Shown: positions 44,177 through 56,141, numbered from the stretch's first letter. The stretch is DNA of 64,000 bases from Adineta ricciae (GCA_905250025.1 CAJNOJ010000255.1:5051-69050), one strand, 5' to 3'. Notes: a model not told the origin generated them from the sequence alone. Numbers and translations are program-made.

Positions 44177-44663
44177 TTATTGGATAATAAGTGTCGAGAA
44201 AATATGACATATGATCGATAGACCTGCGTAAAGACCAATCAGAGCCAGAACGTCTTTCATGACATCATTTTGATTATCTTTTAAATAAACACAGAGTGCT
44301 GGTCCACATTGACGAAAATATGATTCATACGATATGTTGTTCGTGAATTCTTCAACCATTAATTGATTCAACTGCAGTATTCAGAGCAAAACGATTTGCA
44401 TTAACCAAAGAAATATCCAATACTTTGAAATTGCCAGTTGAATTGATACAGTTTGGGGAAAAAAGACATTGAAGTATTGATTGAAGGATAGTTTCGAGTG
44501 GATAGCAACCAGAAAACATACCACGAGATAGTAAAACACATTTGAGCAATAATGCACAATCGCATTTTTCATACTTAAGTGGTACAGGAAAAGACAATAG
44601 TTCATGCGTTATTCTGGATCGAGTACCGATCATCCAATTCGTCAGAAACACGCTAAACAACAT
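44177..44663 (-). pseudogene. C-terminal part of a bdelloid multigene membrane-protein family, frameshifted
   Basis: Two frames overlap: 44663-44352 (CDCALLLKC...GMFSGCYPLETILQS...ANRFALNTAVESI) and 44371-44177 (LMVEEFTNNISYESYFRQC..CVY...IGLYAGLSIICHIF). Joined by a one-base shift near 44360-44380 they form a continuous arrangement, Cys-rich ectodomain, 'ESI-LMVEE' and 'SYExYFxQC', then a final membrane span with GLYxGLS. I recognise this pattern as recurrent among uncharacterised bdelloid proteins; the function is unknown. The shift and the absence of an upstream open frame mark it as a pseudogene fragment. Confidence 0.45.
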
Positions 44664-45539
44664 ATTTGCTGCGGTTATTTCTCGAATGAATGAAAGAGCA
44701 TTGAGAAATCAAGTTGGTATTATTGAAAGGCATACTCACATCTTCATCTAGTTGGATCCACCCTTTTACTAATACAAATAAGAAACGTAAACGATGCTGT
44801 TGAGAGATTTCGTCACAATGTCTTCTCACTTGGCCATATTTTTTATTTCTGCATAACGTCAACACCACCACTCTTAGATCAAAGTATACGGCAGATGAAT
44901 TTTCAAGTCTCTATTATTTTCTTTCGATAAGATATTACTCGAAGAAAATTTTTATTGGTATCTTTTTGTGGCTTCGCATCGCATTTATGGACAACATCAA
45001 TAAGCAACTTTCAAAACATACTGTCCATCCGAAAGAATTAAACACATCCATCGACGAAATGATTTGAAAAAACTTTTGCTCGTTCAACTTTGAATTGAAA
45101 CATTTACTGAAAACAAAACGTGTCACTACGACGTGTACTCAACTTTAAACCTGATATTTCTTTCTGATTCGTTTCTTTTCTTAATCGTTATTACTTTTAT
45201 AACACCTTACACTTCATTAGCAGTCTTTGCCACTAGCGTAAAGACATAAAAAAAGTAGATGTATTATTAAACAAGCAAAAAAGAAACGAATAAGGCAATG
45301 AGAGAAACCTTACAAAATTTCAAGTTTTGTATACTTTATTCTTTATATGATGATGATTGACAAACGAAAGCAAAAGAACGCACGATCGAACGAAAGAGAG
45401 GGGAAATAGTGGCAAAGAAATATACAGAAAAAATATTAAAAACAACAAACGTTATTGATGATGAAAATAAAAAAACTGATTTCAATTCACATATTACATA
45501 CGTATTTAACCAGAAAAAGCCTACTGGATATATATTGGT
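44664..45539. other. Unassigned stretch, probable remnants of the preceding pseudogene
   Basis: Short minus-strand coding-like pieces (for example 'HCDEISQQHRLRFLFVL' near 44800) suggest remains of the upstream part of the same broken gene. Otherwise nothing is recognised. 45300-45540 is the 5' flank of the innexin piece. Confidence 0.3.
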
Positions 45540-45712
45540 ATGGACAATCTTCTCATTTCCGAAGATCTCTATGGACGAAATTTAAATCATTTTGAAGATG
45601 ATGATTTCATTGATCGTCTTAATAATCGATACACAATAATGGCATTAATGTTATGTATTTTTATAATTACAGGGAGTCTCTATGTTGGCGATCCGATTAA
45701 CTGTTGGACACC
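45540..45712 (+). pseudogene. Innexin N-terminal exon, truncated
   Basis: The frame from ATG 45540 reads a short polar N-terminus and then DDFIDRLNNRYTIM, a first membrane span and GSLYVGDPINCWTP, the hallmark N-terminal region of innexins (gap-junction subunits: RxN-Y-T...YVGDPIxCW). A GT follows the Pro codon at about 45713 and may be a normal donor, but no further innexin exon is found downstream. AC-rich sequence, an inverted-repeat element and an n at 46686 follow. The rest of the gene was lost or lies elsewhere. An intact innexin would have four membrane spans and about 400 residues. Confidence 0.65.
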
Positions 45713-45929
45713 AGGTAAATTTGGGTATTACTAATTTATGCAAACAGCACAAACACCCAACTTTTCTAACCACTAAGAGAAATAAACCGTCAACAAGTTC
45801 GAAAAAATCACCCATCTCAACACTAACACCCAATAGCTCTCTTATTATCGCGACAAACACCCAAATGGTCTTATACAAACACCCACAGAACTTCATGATC
45901 TACATTTTGACTCTATTAAGTGCCATCCC
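45713..45929. other. AC-rich segment with a repeated 'acaaacaccca' motif
   Basis: At least four imperfect copies of a motif like (a)caaacaccca occur in about 200 bases next to the inverted-repeat element. They could be subterminal repeats of that element. No coding content. Confidence 0.4.
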
Positions 45930-46685
45930 CAAACACGTTTTAACGATGAAATCTGCTAGAAACATGTGAAATCGGTATATAAGCATATTTAGAGACCTAC
46001 TAACACTCAAAAACTTTGTCATAGTTCAGACAAACATCATAACAAGTCTTCACACATACTCACACCAACACCCTCACCCACACCCTCAAGATGGTAATAA
46101 CGATGATTCGATAAAACTTCTTTTTGGCTGATCCCAGGGGTGGGGTAGGGGACTAATTATCGGTAAAAAAAAATGTCAAAAACACCATGTGAATTTTACT
46201 GATTCTAACTCAGTTTTTTATGCTGATTCCGAATATGCCCCTAGTTTTTACATAAGCCCAGAATATTCTGTCGTAATCGATGAAATATGGTCCTAAATAT
46301 GCTAAGAAATGAGGTGTGAGAGGCTAGGTAATACGTGGTTCATCTTTTTTCGTCTTCAGAACGTGTTACTATGATAGGGGATGAAAAATTATGTAAACTG
46401 TAGAAGTTTCCAGTGGTTCCACGTTCTCTTTTGACATAAGGCTATATGAACTATCGATAAAGATATATAAATATCTCATAATGAACACCCTACGAGCCTG
46501 TTGTGGAATATATGGGACCAAGTTGTGTTCGAAACTCGTAGGGGTGTTGACGAGAGTGTGTGTAAAGACGTGTTATGATGTTTGTCTGAACTATGACAAA
46601 GTTTTTGAGTGTTAGTAGGTCTCTAAATATGGTTATATACCGATTTCACATGTTTCTAGCAGATTTCATCGTTAAAACGTGTTTG
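45930..46685. mobile_element. Non-autonomous element (or hairpin) with ~145-bp inverted repeats
   Basis: Left arm 45930 to about 46075 is the reverse complement of right arm about 46540 to 46685 with only a handful of mismatches (for example 'tataagcat' against 'tataaccat'). The spacer of about 460 bp has no ORF. The right arm stops directly at the n at 46686, so the true outer ends and any target-site duplication are not visible. Long-TIR MITE is the simplest reading. An assembly-made hairpin is the alternative. Confidence 0.65.
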
Positions 46686-47280
46686 NAGTGAAAACACACA
46701 GCTGCAGTTGCAATTTATGATGTAATATGCGTATGTTTTAGGGAGAGGAGTTGGTTTGGCGTATGCTTGTTATACTTTTTAGGGAGGTAGCTTGTTTTGC
46801 TTAACATAAAAAATACTCGTTGTTTTATTTAGGAAAATCGAAGATTTATTTCCATTGGTCGAGTGTCAAAGTTTTCAATGAAAGTTCATTTATTGAAAAC
46901 GCTAAAAACAATCATTTCAGCCATTATCGTTAGAATTACATTTGTAAAGTATCTAAAAGAGAAACATATGGTTAAGTATTTGTGTTTGTCCGTTTTATCT
47001 CATTATCATCGAGTCAATAAAGTTGGATCTCTCAACTTCATTACAAAAGCATTGAATTTGTTGAAATAGCTTCCGAACGAGAATTTGTCTATGAAAGAGA
47101 AAAGAGCACATTTCGATATATGACTTAGATGAGATTAGATTCGTTTCAAGTTTCAATAAAAGAAAAAGACGTGAATGGGTTGGTTTTAATTCGTTTATGA
47201 CCTTCGTTGTGCTCGTATAGAAGAATAAAACAAACAAAACAGCGTTATTTTGATATTCATTCGGAGAAAAAGAAAAAAGA

Positions 47281-47650
47281 ATGCCGAGTGGAACATTAGA
47301 AGTGATCGTTGTTGAAGGACAAGATCTGAAAGATAAAGATGTAATGGGTCAAAATGATGCTTTTGTGAAAATTTATATTGATAAAAAATATAAACAATGA
47401 ACAACAACAATATTAAATACAAATAATAATCCAATTTGGAATGAACGTTTTACTTTTAATTTACAAAAAAATGATGAAATAATTCATTTTGATATTTATA
47501 ATATTGATTGGAAATTGTAAAATAAAACTTCAACATGTTTTTGATGATGGAAAATATGATGAATAGATCAAATTACCTTCGATGTTTGGTCTTTCATCAA
47601 AAGGACAAATTCATATTATTATGAATTTTATTGTAAAAATATTTCAAAAT
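47281..47650 (+). pseudogene. C2-domain gene, second copy, inactivated
   Basis: The frame starts MPSGTLEVIVVEGQDLKDKD like the gene at 25991, but CGA has become TGA at 47398. Further damage includes an in-frame 3-base insertion (AAT), a deletion of about 20 bases in the second Ca-binding loop, TGG to TAG near 47563, and loss of the AG of the last splice acceptor (ttttag to tttta-a). Several independent lesions show true decay rather than sequencing error. Confidence 0.85.
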
Positions 47651-47753
47651 AATATTTCTTAATTAAATTTCTTTTTTAACCATCGTAATCACAACTTATC
47701 AAAATGAAAAACTTAAATTTCTTTCTTTCAATTTTCTTTCATTTCATTAAAAT

Positions 47754-47988
47754 TTATCCAATAGGCCAAAAACTTGGTGATAAAACTTTATTAATTGTAT
47801 TATTTTGTTCAGTTAATGTCCAAAAACGAGGTATTTGATCAATACTATTCCATGTCCAAATACCCCATCCATTAAATTGATAATTAAAACTATCAATAAT
47901 GACTTTTTTGATTGCTAAAGCAGCAATTGATGCATTTGAGAAATCACCTGTATAAGCACCTGTTTCTCCCATTAGAATTGGTTTTTCA
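47754..47988 (-). pseudogene. GH5-like hydrolase C-terminal fragment, second copy
   Basis: It codes for the last ~78 residues of the GH5-like enzyme (KPILMGETGAYTGDF to the stop), including the nucleophile Glu, with conservative differences from 26503-26737. It ends in the N gap at 47989, so the remainder may simply be unsequenced. No lesion is visible in the part present. Confidence 0.8.
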
Positions 47989-48006
47989 NNNNNNNNNNNN
48001 NNNNNN
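47989..48006. other. Assembly gap (18 N)
   Basis: Unknown bases inside the second copy of the C2/GH5/cullin block. The sequence jumps from the GH5 C-terminus to the cullin 3' flank across it, so the gap hides or deletes about 1.8 kb relative to the first copy. Confidence 0.99.
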
Positions 48007-48361
48007 AATGTATTTATATCGAATTGAGATTCTATTTTTACAACTTGGATTGTAAATTGTATTTCATGTCCTTTTAATTTCGTCCGAGTGGGTTAACAAT
48101 CATGAATGGATTGAGTAAAGCAAATACAAATCTCACATTCGTTTTATCAATTATCAATAGACGTGTTTTTTATAACTTCATTGAAATTCATCTGTAGATC
48201 AAACTTCGATTATTCGAAAAGAAAAATTTTTTTCTCGATTTAAATAAAAGTGAAAAAAAGAATTGAAAACAAAGAGGAAAATATATGGATTTAATTTGGT
48301 ATTAAGTCTTGTAAATGTATTTTTGTCTAAAAAACAAAAGAAATATGAAAAGATAAGAAAA

Positions 48362-49257
48362 TTAGACAAAATATATGTCATACAGATCATCTTGTGATCG
48401 TTCGATATAATCTGTTTCGATTAATTGTTCGATTTCTCGTTTTATGATAATTAAAGATGGAATAAAACGAGATTCGAATTCTTCAGTTATCTACAAAGAA
48501 AGTCAAAATTTGATTTGTGATGATTAAGAAAAGATCTACTCGTGTAATAAGTTGTTGATGTGTCATTATTTGAAAAGATTTCATAATTCTGACAATTGCA
48601 GCTCGAATTTGCCATTCATGATGATCATTGATTTTCTTCTGAATGTCTTTACATTGGATTTTATTTGCAAATTTGACTTTCAACGAATGAATTTTCACAA
48701 AACGATGATTCGATGAAAATGATTCATTAACAGAAAATCGATCAGTCGATTCAATGTTTTTCTTATTGGAATCTTTGAGAAGAATATTTTTCTGATAATA
48801 TAATGGAAACAATGCTTTTTTCATATCATCTTCATCGATATCAGTTTCATGATGAATTTCCTAAAATAAATCAAAAAATGAAAAGAATTTTCTAAGAGAA
48901 TAAATGAACTTCAAATGTCCATGATTGTTTTTTATTAAATAAAATTAAAATCATCATTTGATATGTTGAAACTTGAAGAAGAATTTTTTCTCCATTGATT
49001 TCTAATCTTAAATGAGCTGAACCAAATTGTGGGAAGAAAATTAATTGACGACCATTAAATCTTTTCAAATAAAATTTTTCAAAACATTGATAAACATAAT
49101 TAATGTCTGATGAAAGATTTCCTTTGTTATTTAAATGAGAAATTGGCCAAGAATTTCTTTTTAATATTTCAATATGAAAATCAATTCCATGGAAATCCAA
49201 ATGATGTTCATTAATATGTTCTTGAAAAGCTTTTCTTATTAATTTTGAAGATAAGAA
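48362..49257 (-). pseudogene. Cullin C-terminal exons, second copy, truncated at an n
   Basis: Exon 5 (48490-48362), exon 4 (48860-48540) and the last 348 bases of exon 3 (49257-48910) are intact, with the same exon lengths (129 and 321 bp) and usable splice sites (donor gtagat in place of gtaaat). Residue changes include ERL to EQL and TYFV to IYFV near the C-terminus. The copy stops at the n at 49258, after which unrelated upstream sequence follows. It is partial because of assembly or deletion, not because of coding lesions. Confidence 0.8.
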
Positions 49258-50058
49258 NGAACTACACTCAAAGTGACAAATTCTCAGATAATTCTTTTAT
49301 AGTATTTTATTATTATATTCTATCTTTCCCAAAAGACTAACAACTTTAATGCGCAATACTATACGACAGAAAGGAGGAACTTTATAATTCTTGTGATTGA
49401 AAGTTTTGAAATGACTTCGTTTTACTTTCAAAATAGTACAGATTTGTTTCTTTTCTTTTCTTTTGATCACACTTCAATGAAGAATAGATGCATTTTTGAT
49501 CTTTTCGTAGTATCTTGAAAGTTCCAGTATGTGTAATCAGTTGTTGTCTTTAGCCTTTGACCGATACAGATGGATATATGTTATCCAATCTATATAAATG
49601 AATGAGAAAGAAAACTTCTGATTGTTCTGCAAATTTGGGAAAGGGAAATTCATTCTCGAAATCTTTGGATCATTCTGAAAAGGTGTCATTGAGTTTATTT
49701 CTTAAAATAGTATTCGATATTCTTTCTGAGGAGTATCTAGAACATTCTGAACAACACAAATCGAGATTTTAATTCTCTCTAGAAAAATGTCGTGAGTTCG
49801 AAAACATTCTCGGAACCTCAAGCATGTACACATCATTCTGGAATAATCTAGAATAGAAGAGACCTCCTAGTCTTCAGCTTTTACTTGATTTTTGTACGAG
49901 AAAACACACATAACATTATATAGAGATAAATAAAAATATAAGATGCAGAATTAGATTTTACATTGATATTTTCTCAATTCAAACAATCAACATAAAATTT
50001 GTAAGAAAAATGATTAAATAGATGAACGGAAGTCTTATTGAAAAAAAGAAATAAATGA

Positions 50059-50301
50059 TTACCAACATTCTTTCTTAGGAATTCCCCCAGTACACCATAC
50101 AGAAGAACATGAGGAATTTTTGATAACATTGGGTAAATAAGCTAGTATCTTACATCCTTCACAAGTAAGACATTGTATAAGATAACCACTAGGACTAATT
50201 ATCTGCATAGCACCCCTGTCAATAAACATTGTATATTTTCCAAGACATAACGTTGCACTGAGAATAAAACATAAAAATAATACACGCAACAACATTATCA
50301 A
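50059..50301 (-). CDS. Small secreted Cys-rich protein (80 aa)
   Basis: This is a single open frame with a clear signal peptide (MLLRVLFLCFILSATLCLG) and a mature part of about 55 residues. It carries seven Cys, including the paired pattern CLTCEGC and the ending CSSVWCTGGIPKKECW. I recognise no family. A small extracellular disulfide-bonded protein is inferred. Its position is isolated, next to the end of the duplicated block. Confidence 0.5.
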   Translation of the reverse strand: MIMLLRVLFLCFILSATLCLGKYTMFIDRGAMQIISPSGYLIQCLTCEGCKILAYLPNVIKNSSCSSVWCTGGIPKKECW

Positions 50302-52826
50302 AACTATAGTGTGTTATATTTGAATTGTTTTCGCTCTTAATTTATATGTCGATTTCATTAACAACCACACGAGAGAAATAGAAGAAAATGATACTTTATT
50401 GACCAAGTAAATACACATTAAGAATATTTTCAAATATTGATAACCCTTCAGGCAAGTTTCGCAGCTCGTTTCTATAAAATAAATAATTTCCATCGCAATT
50501 TCTGACACCGTATACTTTTCAACATACGAAGTTCTTTACAAAAAAACTAACCAATGTTGAAGAAATATACATAATAATTAAAAAGTATTTGAATATGTGA
50601 CAAAGATTTAGAAATAAGATAGTTCATCTACAAATATTTTCAAATTTACAAAAAAATCTTAAGTATATATAAAAAATGCCTGGAGAAACATTGTGGATCG
50701 TTGTTTGACAAATGTGTGGACATTAAAGAAGACAAACTCTGATGAGTTCTTATCGAAATAATTCTTTCATATATCTTCAGAGAAGACCAGAGAATATTGA
50801 GGACTATGCAAATAAATATCAATACAAGCTGTACTTTGATTTATCTTATACTATCAATTTTGAGGATGAAAAGTCTGGAAAGATATCACATCTTAAGTAT
50901 TGTTTAGCTGATATGTACTGAAATGTTTACGAGAAAACTTCATCGTAGTAGAAAAAGTCTACTTTAGTCTTGAATCGTTCAATAATTCATAATGTGAAGC
51001 AACATTTCCGGCTAAAGTGAATTGTGGATAAATTCAAGACTGACGGTGTTAAAGAGAACAATCTCGATCTGGTTTATCATTGATCCCATTTAATGCTTTC
51101 GAAGAAATTTGTTATTTCTTCTAGAAAATTATTTGAATTTAGTGACTTTAATGTACACTTTTTTCTCTATAAATATATTTCTTGATTTATTTAACATATA
51201 TAATCATCTATTAAATTTACTTTTTCCATATTGAGATTATGAAATAAGAACGAGATAAAGCGAAAGAATTTTTGAGTGATTGAAAGTTTTAGTTGATTTA
51301 GAAACGTCATAAAGAGATTTTTTTCTATAACAAATTCGTTTTCCTTTCTTTTCTGGATATACCTCTCTCTCTGGAGATCATCTCCTTTGATATTCTATGT
51401 GGATCATTTTTTTTATTTGGATACTTTTTCCATAAATTCACACATCATGAACTATACAAGACATTGGTCAACAAATGTCATCTGAAGAATGCCATACAGA
51501 AAATAGTGACAATTCGCGGATTAATATGAATTCTTTCGATGATGGTTTTGCTAAAATGTGATTGGAATCTTCAAGATCTGAACAAGAATTTTCTGCTAAC
51601 GAATTAGATTCAAAATCGTTTCTATTGATTGCTATTATTATTTCATCACTGACGAAGTCATTAGTCCTATGGTTCGAGAGATTAATCGATATGTACAACA
51701 ATGCTGACAAATTCTTCAATGAAAACCAACTATTCATGAAGAAATGCGCAAAAACTTCTAACAATTTCACTGATTCAATATTGAATAAAACAAATACTAA
51801 ATAGGTTTCGACGGAAAATGGTCATACATCAGTGTACATAGATTTATTCGATAAAAATATTGCGTGCATACAATAAGAATCTGGAAAGAATTGAGACAAG
51901 ATCATCGACTATAGTGTACATTTTGTTTTCATTAAAGAAAAGAAATGATTATTTTTTGTTCTGTTCGTTATTGAATCATTGATTTAAATAGATGAAATTC
52001 ATGTCATGATGTGATTTTTAGTTTAAAAGGAGGAAAAAAAATCATGAATCATATGAATGAAAAGGAGAAAAACGAATCACGAATGTATAAAAAGAAGTAC
52101 AACGTTGTTTCTTTGACTATATTAACAGATTGAAACAGTTCAATCATCAATTATTTCTACACGTCCGTTTTCACAACTCGAAACACGAATCAGATTGTAA
52201 TGAAGTTTTCTGCATAGGTAATTCGATCTCGATTGTTATTAATATTGATGAGCTATTATAAAAATATTAATGTCAGTGTTTCTTATAGGATATTTGTAAT
52301 ACAAATTACTCTTGAATAAAATGCGAAATTTTCACATTTTATATATCTTGGTGCACAAAAGAATATTCAAAACCGTTCGATACATTTCCTATTTATTTCC
52401 CTAAGCAATATAACATTTTTTCCCCGATCAAAAATTGTTTTCATCTCCATGAATAATTTAAATATTCGTACTTTTTCTCAGCGAAAAAAAGCACCTTTCA
52501 TTACTTGTATAGTTGATGCCATTAATATGAATTGTCACCTGTTTTTTTTCTCAATTCTACATCAGTACGATGTGAATTTATGTCAACAGAACTTATTTGC
52601 TTTGCCTACAAGCGAGAAATTGCCTTTTTTTGTACATGATTTATCAAACATCGTAAATATACCGATGAATAAATAAATTAGAAAAACATTTTTTGATCAA
52701 GCTGTTAAAATTACTGAGAAGTAAGACGAAAATCTTTTTATCTCAGTGAAATTATAGTTTCAATCGGAATTGAAACTTTCATTTCTATGATATTGTTTTA
52801 GATATTTACTTTTCAAGTGAAAGACA
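50302..52826. other. Gene-poor stretch with short coding-like remnants
   Basis: No complete gene was found. Near 50780-50930 the plus strand reads a coding-like run (RRPENIEDYANKYQYKLYF) that ends at TGA; near 51470-51800 both strands have open frames without motifs. An ATG frame at 52449-52676 has no recognised content. The last few hundred bases are the 5' flank of the ADP-ribosyltransferase gene. Confidence 0.3.
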
Positions 52827-55800
52827 ATGAAGAGGCATAATAATAATAAGACAATAGATGATCATCCTTCGATCTCACTAACGGAAATCGCACGGATGAC
52901 CGATCAATTACAGAATATTGATGAAGAAGAAACAATAACAGTAACAGTGAACGATTCTATTGAAAATAATCTTCGAGTTGTTGATGTAACTGTTGACGAA
53001 CCAAATGTCACTCCTGCGCACATCAATAATAACAACCAAGGAAATTCAGGTCCTATTATTGGATATGCTCAAGCACCTTTATTACCACTTGTTAAAGCAT
53101 GTGCGCCATTGACTCATATTCTTCATAATTTATCATTCTATGTACAAATGGCACTTAACGAAACTCCAGAAGAACCACCTGATGGTTTAACAATTGATGA
53201 AAGTGCTGCAATTCGTCTATACTCAATGGAATGGAAACAACCACATCGAAGTCTTTATTCCATGCTTAATTATACAATCAACAATGATCGTCAAAATTTG
53301 CCATATTATTATAAGTATATGAAACTATTCTTAACTGGTTTAGTCAAATTACCATGTCATCCACCGTTAACCGTTTGGCGAGGTGTGACTAAAGATTTAA
53401 GTGCGCATTTTCCACCCGGTGCATCAGTAACTTGGTGGGGATTTTCATCATGTACAACTTCATTGACTGTATTGAATAATAATTTGTATTTGGGTAATAG
53501 TGGTGATCGTACATTATTTTCCGTCGAAGCAATTAATGGTCGAGCAATACGTGCTCATTCACGTTACATTACTGAAGAAGAAATTCTTCTTTTACCTGGT
53601 ACTCATATGATAGTCCAATCACAGTTGAATCCAGCACCTGATCTTCATATTATTCATTTGAAACAAATTATACCGGACGAAGTTTTATTGGAACCACCAT
53701 TTAAAGGTATTTTTGAATATTTTCATTTATTTATTTTAAATGAATCCTATTTCTAAATTTAGGTGCACATATTTATCCAGAAAATCAGTAAGTTGGACAT
53801 TATCTTGTAGTACTCGTAGTTTTAATCGATGTTTTTGTTATATTTACAAGACGTCAGTGGTATCGAATGAAAAGATTCGTCATTCCACTCGCTTTATTGA
53901 TTGCTCTTATCATTGCAGCAATCATCCTTGGCTCCGTTTTAGGAACAAGAGCTAACAAAACTTCAATAATTAACAGTACTTCAGGTACGATTCTTCTCCT
54001 TTCAGTTCGGGAGAGATGAGTATTACATATCTACATTTTCATATTTCCATTCAATTTGATTTTTAGTGTCTGTGTGCGACAAGCCATTTGAATACAAAGG
54101 TTCTTATGATACTGGAAATTATCCAGTTTCTACTACACTCGGCTATTTTACTAATGACAAAAACTTAGATGCAGTAGTAGCTAACAGCGACGACAATTAT
54201 ATCACGTTAATGCTTGGAAATGGAGATGGAACCTTTATATTTCCAGGCAAGTATGCGGTTGGCATGTCTCCCACTTCTGTGACGACAGCTGATTTTAATG
54301 GTGATGGTAAACTGGACCTTGCCGTGGCTCACGGGGATGACAACACCATCAGTGTGTTACTGAACAATGGAGATGGATTTTTTCAGACTCCAACATTTTA
54401 TACAGTTGGTCGTTCCCCTCAATCTGTGATAACATATGATTTTAACAATGATGGTCGATTAGATCTAGCGGTAGCAAATTATTTTGACGATGCTGTCTGC
54501 ATATTACTTGGCAATGGGGATGGAACTTTTCAGACCTCAACATTCTATTGGGTTGGTGATGTACCGGTCTCGGTAATATCAGATGATTTCAACAATGACA
54601 ACAAAAAAGATCTGGCAGTGGCCAACTATATGAACAACACTATCAGCATATTACTTGGTAATGGGGATGGAACTTTTCAGTCCCAAAAATTATATTTGGT
54701 GGGCGATTCTCCACGATCTGTGGCATCAGGTGACTTTAATAATGATAAAAGAGTGGATCTGGCTGTGGCTACCTTTACTGGAAATACTATCAGTGTGTTA
54801 CTTGGCAATGGAGATGGAACATTTCAAGCTCCAACATACTATGTGGTAGGTTCGGTTCCAAGTGCTCTGGTAGCATATGATTTCAATAACGATAAAAGTA
54901 TAGATTTAGCAGTGGCCAATTGGGGCGGTGGAAGTGTCAGCATATTGCTTGGCAATGGTAATGGAACGTTTCAGGCCCATGTGGATTACATGATTGGTAG
55001 AACTCCAGTATCTATAATATCAACTGATTTCAACAACGATCAAAAACTGGATCTCGCAGTGACCAACTACTACAATAACAGTATCAATGTGCTATTTGGA
55101 AAAGGAGACGGAACTTTTCAGGATCAAACGCACTATATGGTTGGTGTGTATCCAACTTCTTTAATATCAGGCGATTTCAACAATGATAACAAACTGGATC
55201 TTGCAGTAACTAACTATAATGACAGTACTGTAAGTGTATTGGTTGGTAATGGAAATGGAATGTTTCTATCTACAACGAACTACACAGTTGATATAAATCC
55301 AACTTCTGTGACGCCAGCTGATTTCAACAACGATGGCAAATTGGATGTGGCAGTGGGTAACTATTACAGCAACACTATCAGCCTACTGCTTGGCAACGGA
55401 GATGGAAGTTTTCAAAGTCCAATGAACATTGGAGTTGGTCAGGGGCCGCAATCAGTACTGTCAGCTGATTTCAACAACGATAATAAAACAGATCTGATCG
55501 TGACTAACCAAATTGATAATACTACCAGTGTGTTATTGGGTAATGGAGATGGAACCTTTCAGTCTCCCTTAAACTTTATAGTTGGTGGTGGGCCACAATC
55601 TGTCACATCAGCTGACTTTAATAATGACCGCAATGTGGATCTAGCAGTGGTTAACTACTACAGCAACACTATTAGCGTATTACTTGGTAATGGTGATGGA
55701 AGTTTTCGGAATCCAGTGAACATCGGTGTTGGTCATGGACCACGATCTGTAATATCAGCTGATTTCAACAATGATAACAAACAGGATTTAGCAGTAACAA

Positions 55801-56141
55801 ATTTCTTCGAGAACACCATCAGCGTGTTATTTGGTAATGGAAATGGAAGTTTTCTGGCTGCAAGGAACTATAGGGTTGGTAGTCGACCAGTTTTTCTGAT
55901 ATCAAATGATTTCAACAATGATATCAAAAAAGATCTGTTAGTAGCCAATTATAACGATGGAACTGTCAGTTTATTGCTTGGTTATGGTAATGGAACTTTT
56001 CAAAGTTCAATCAAATATGCAGTTGGAAAGGGTCCATCTTCTATAGCGTCAGGCGACATCAATAATGATAGCAAATTGGATGTGATTGTAACAAACAAAG
56101 AGTCTGTAGGGATGTCTGTTCTTCTTAACGGTTGCAATTAG
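52827..56141 (+). CDS. ADP-ribosyltransferase / transmembrane / FG-GAP propeller fusion protein (1037 aa, four exons)
   Basis: Exons are 52827-53706, 53763-53787, 53851-53984 and 54067-56141. Introns are 56, 63 and 82 bp, all GT-AG, and phases join exactly. The N-terminal ~290 residues are an arginine-type mono-ADP-ribosyltransferase with the R-S-E signature: R185 in VWRGV, Ser207/208 in GFSSCTTS, and E250-x-E252 in TEEEILLLPG. Exon 3 encodes a basic stop-transfer (RRQWYRMKRF reading across the join) and a membrane span, about 311-333. Exon 4 encodes about fourteen FG-GAP/VCBS repeats of ~46 residues with D-x-N-x-D-G-x-x-D calcium loops and LLGNGDGTF. Topology puts the enzyme inside the cell and the propeller outside. 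If intron 2 is retained, translation stops after PENQ and only the soluble transferase is made. A two-gene reading is the alternative. Confidence 0.8.

Larger units (their letters stand above)
46920..49790. repeat. Second, shortened copy of the 25.7-32.8 kb block
   Basis: Order and strand match the first copy: C2 flank (46920-47280), C2 gene (47281), end of the GH5-like gene (47754-47988), N gap (47989-48006), cullin 3' flank (48007), cullin last exons (48362-49257), n (49258), then the upstream segment of 32273-32760 (49259-49790). The GH5 body, the mucin-like gene and most of cullin are missing exactly at the gap and the n. Differences are frequent but modest, as between alleles or homoeologues. 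Confidence 0.85.

Noticed and set aside
45713..46090. AC-rich words near the inverted repeat as bdelloid telomere repeats
   Set aside because: The reported bdelloid telomeric unit is TGTGGG-like in tandem; here only scattered 'cacccaca'-type words occur, not a uniform array.
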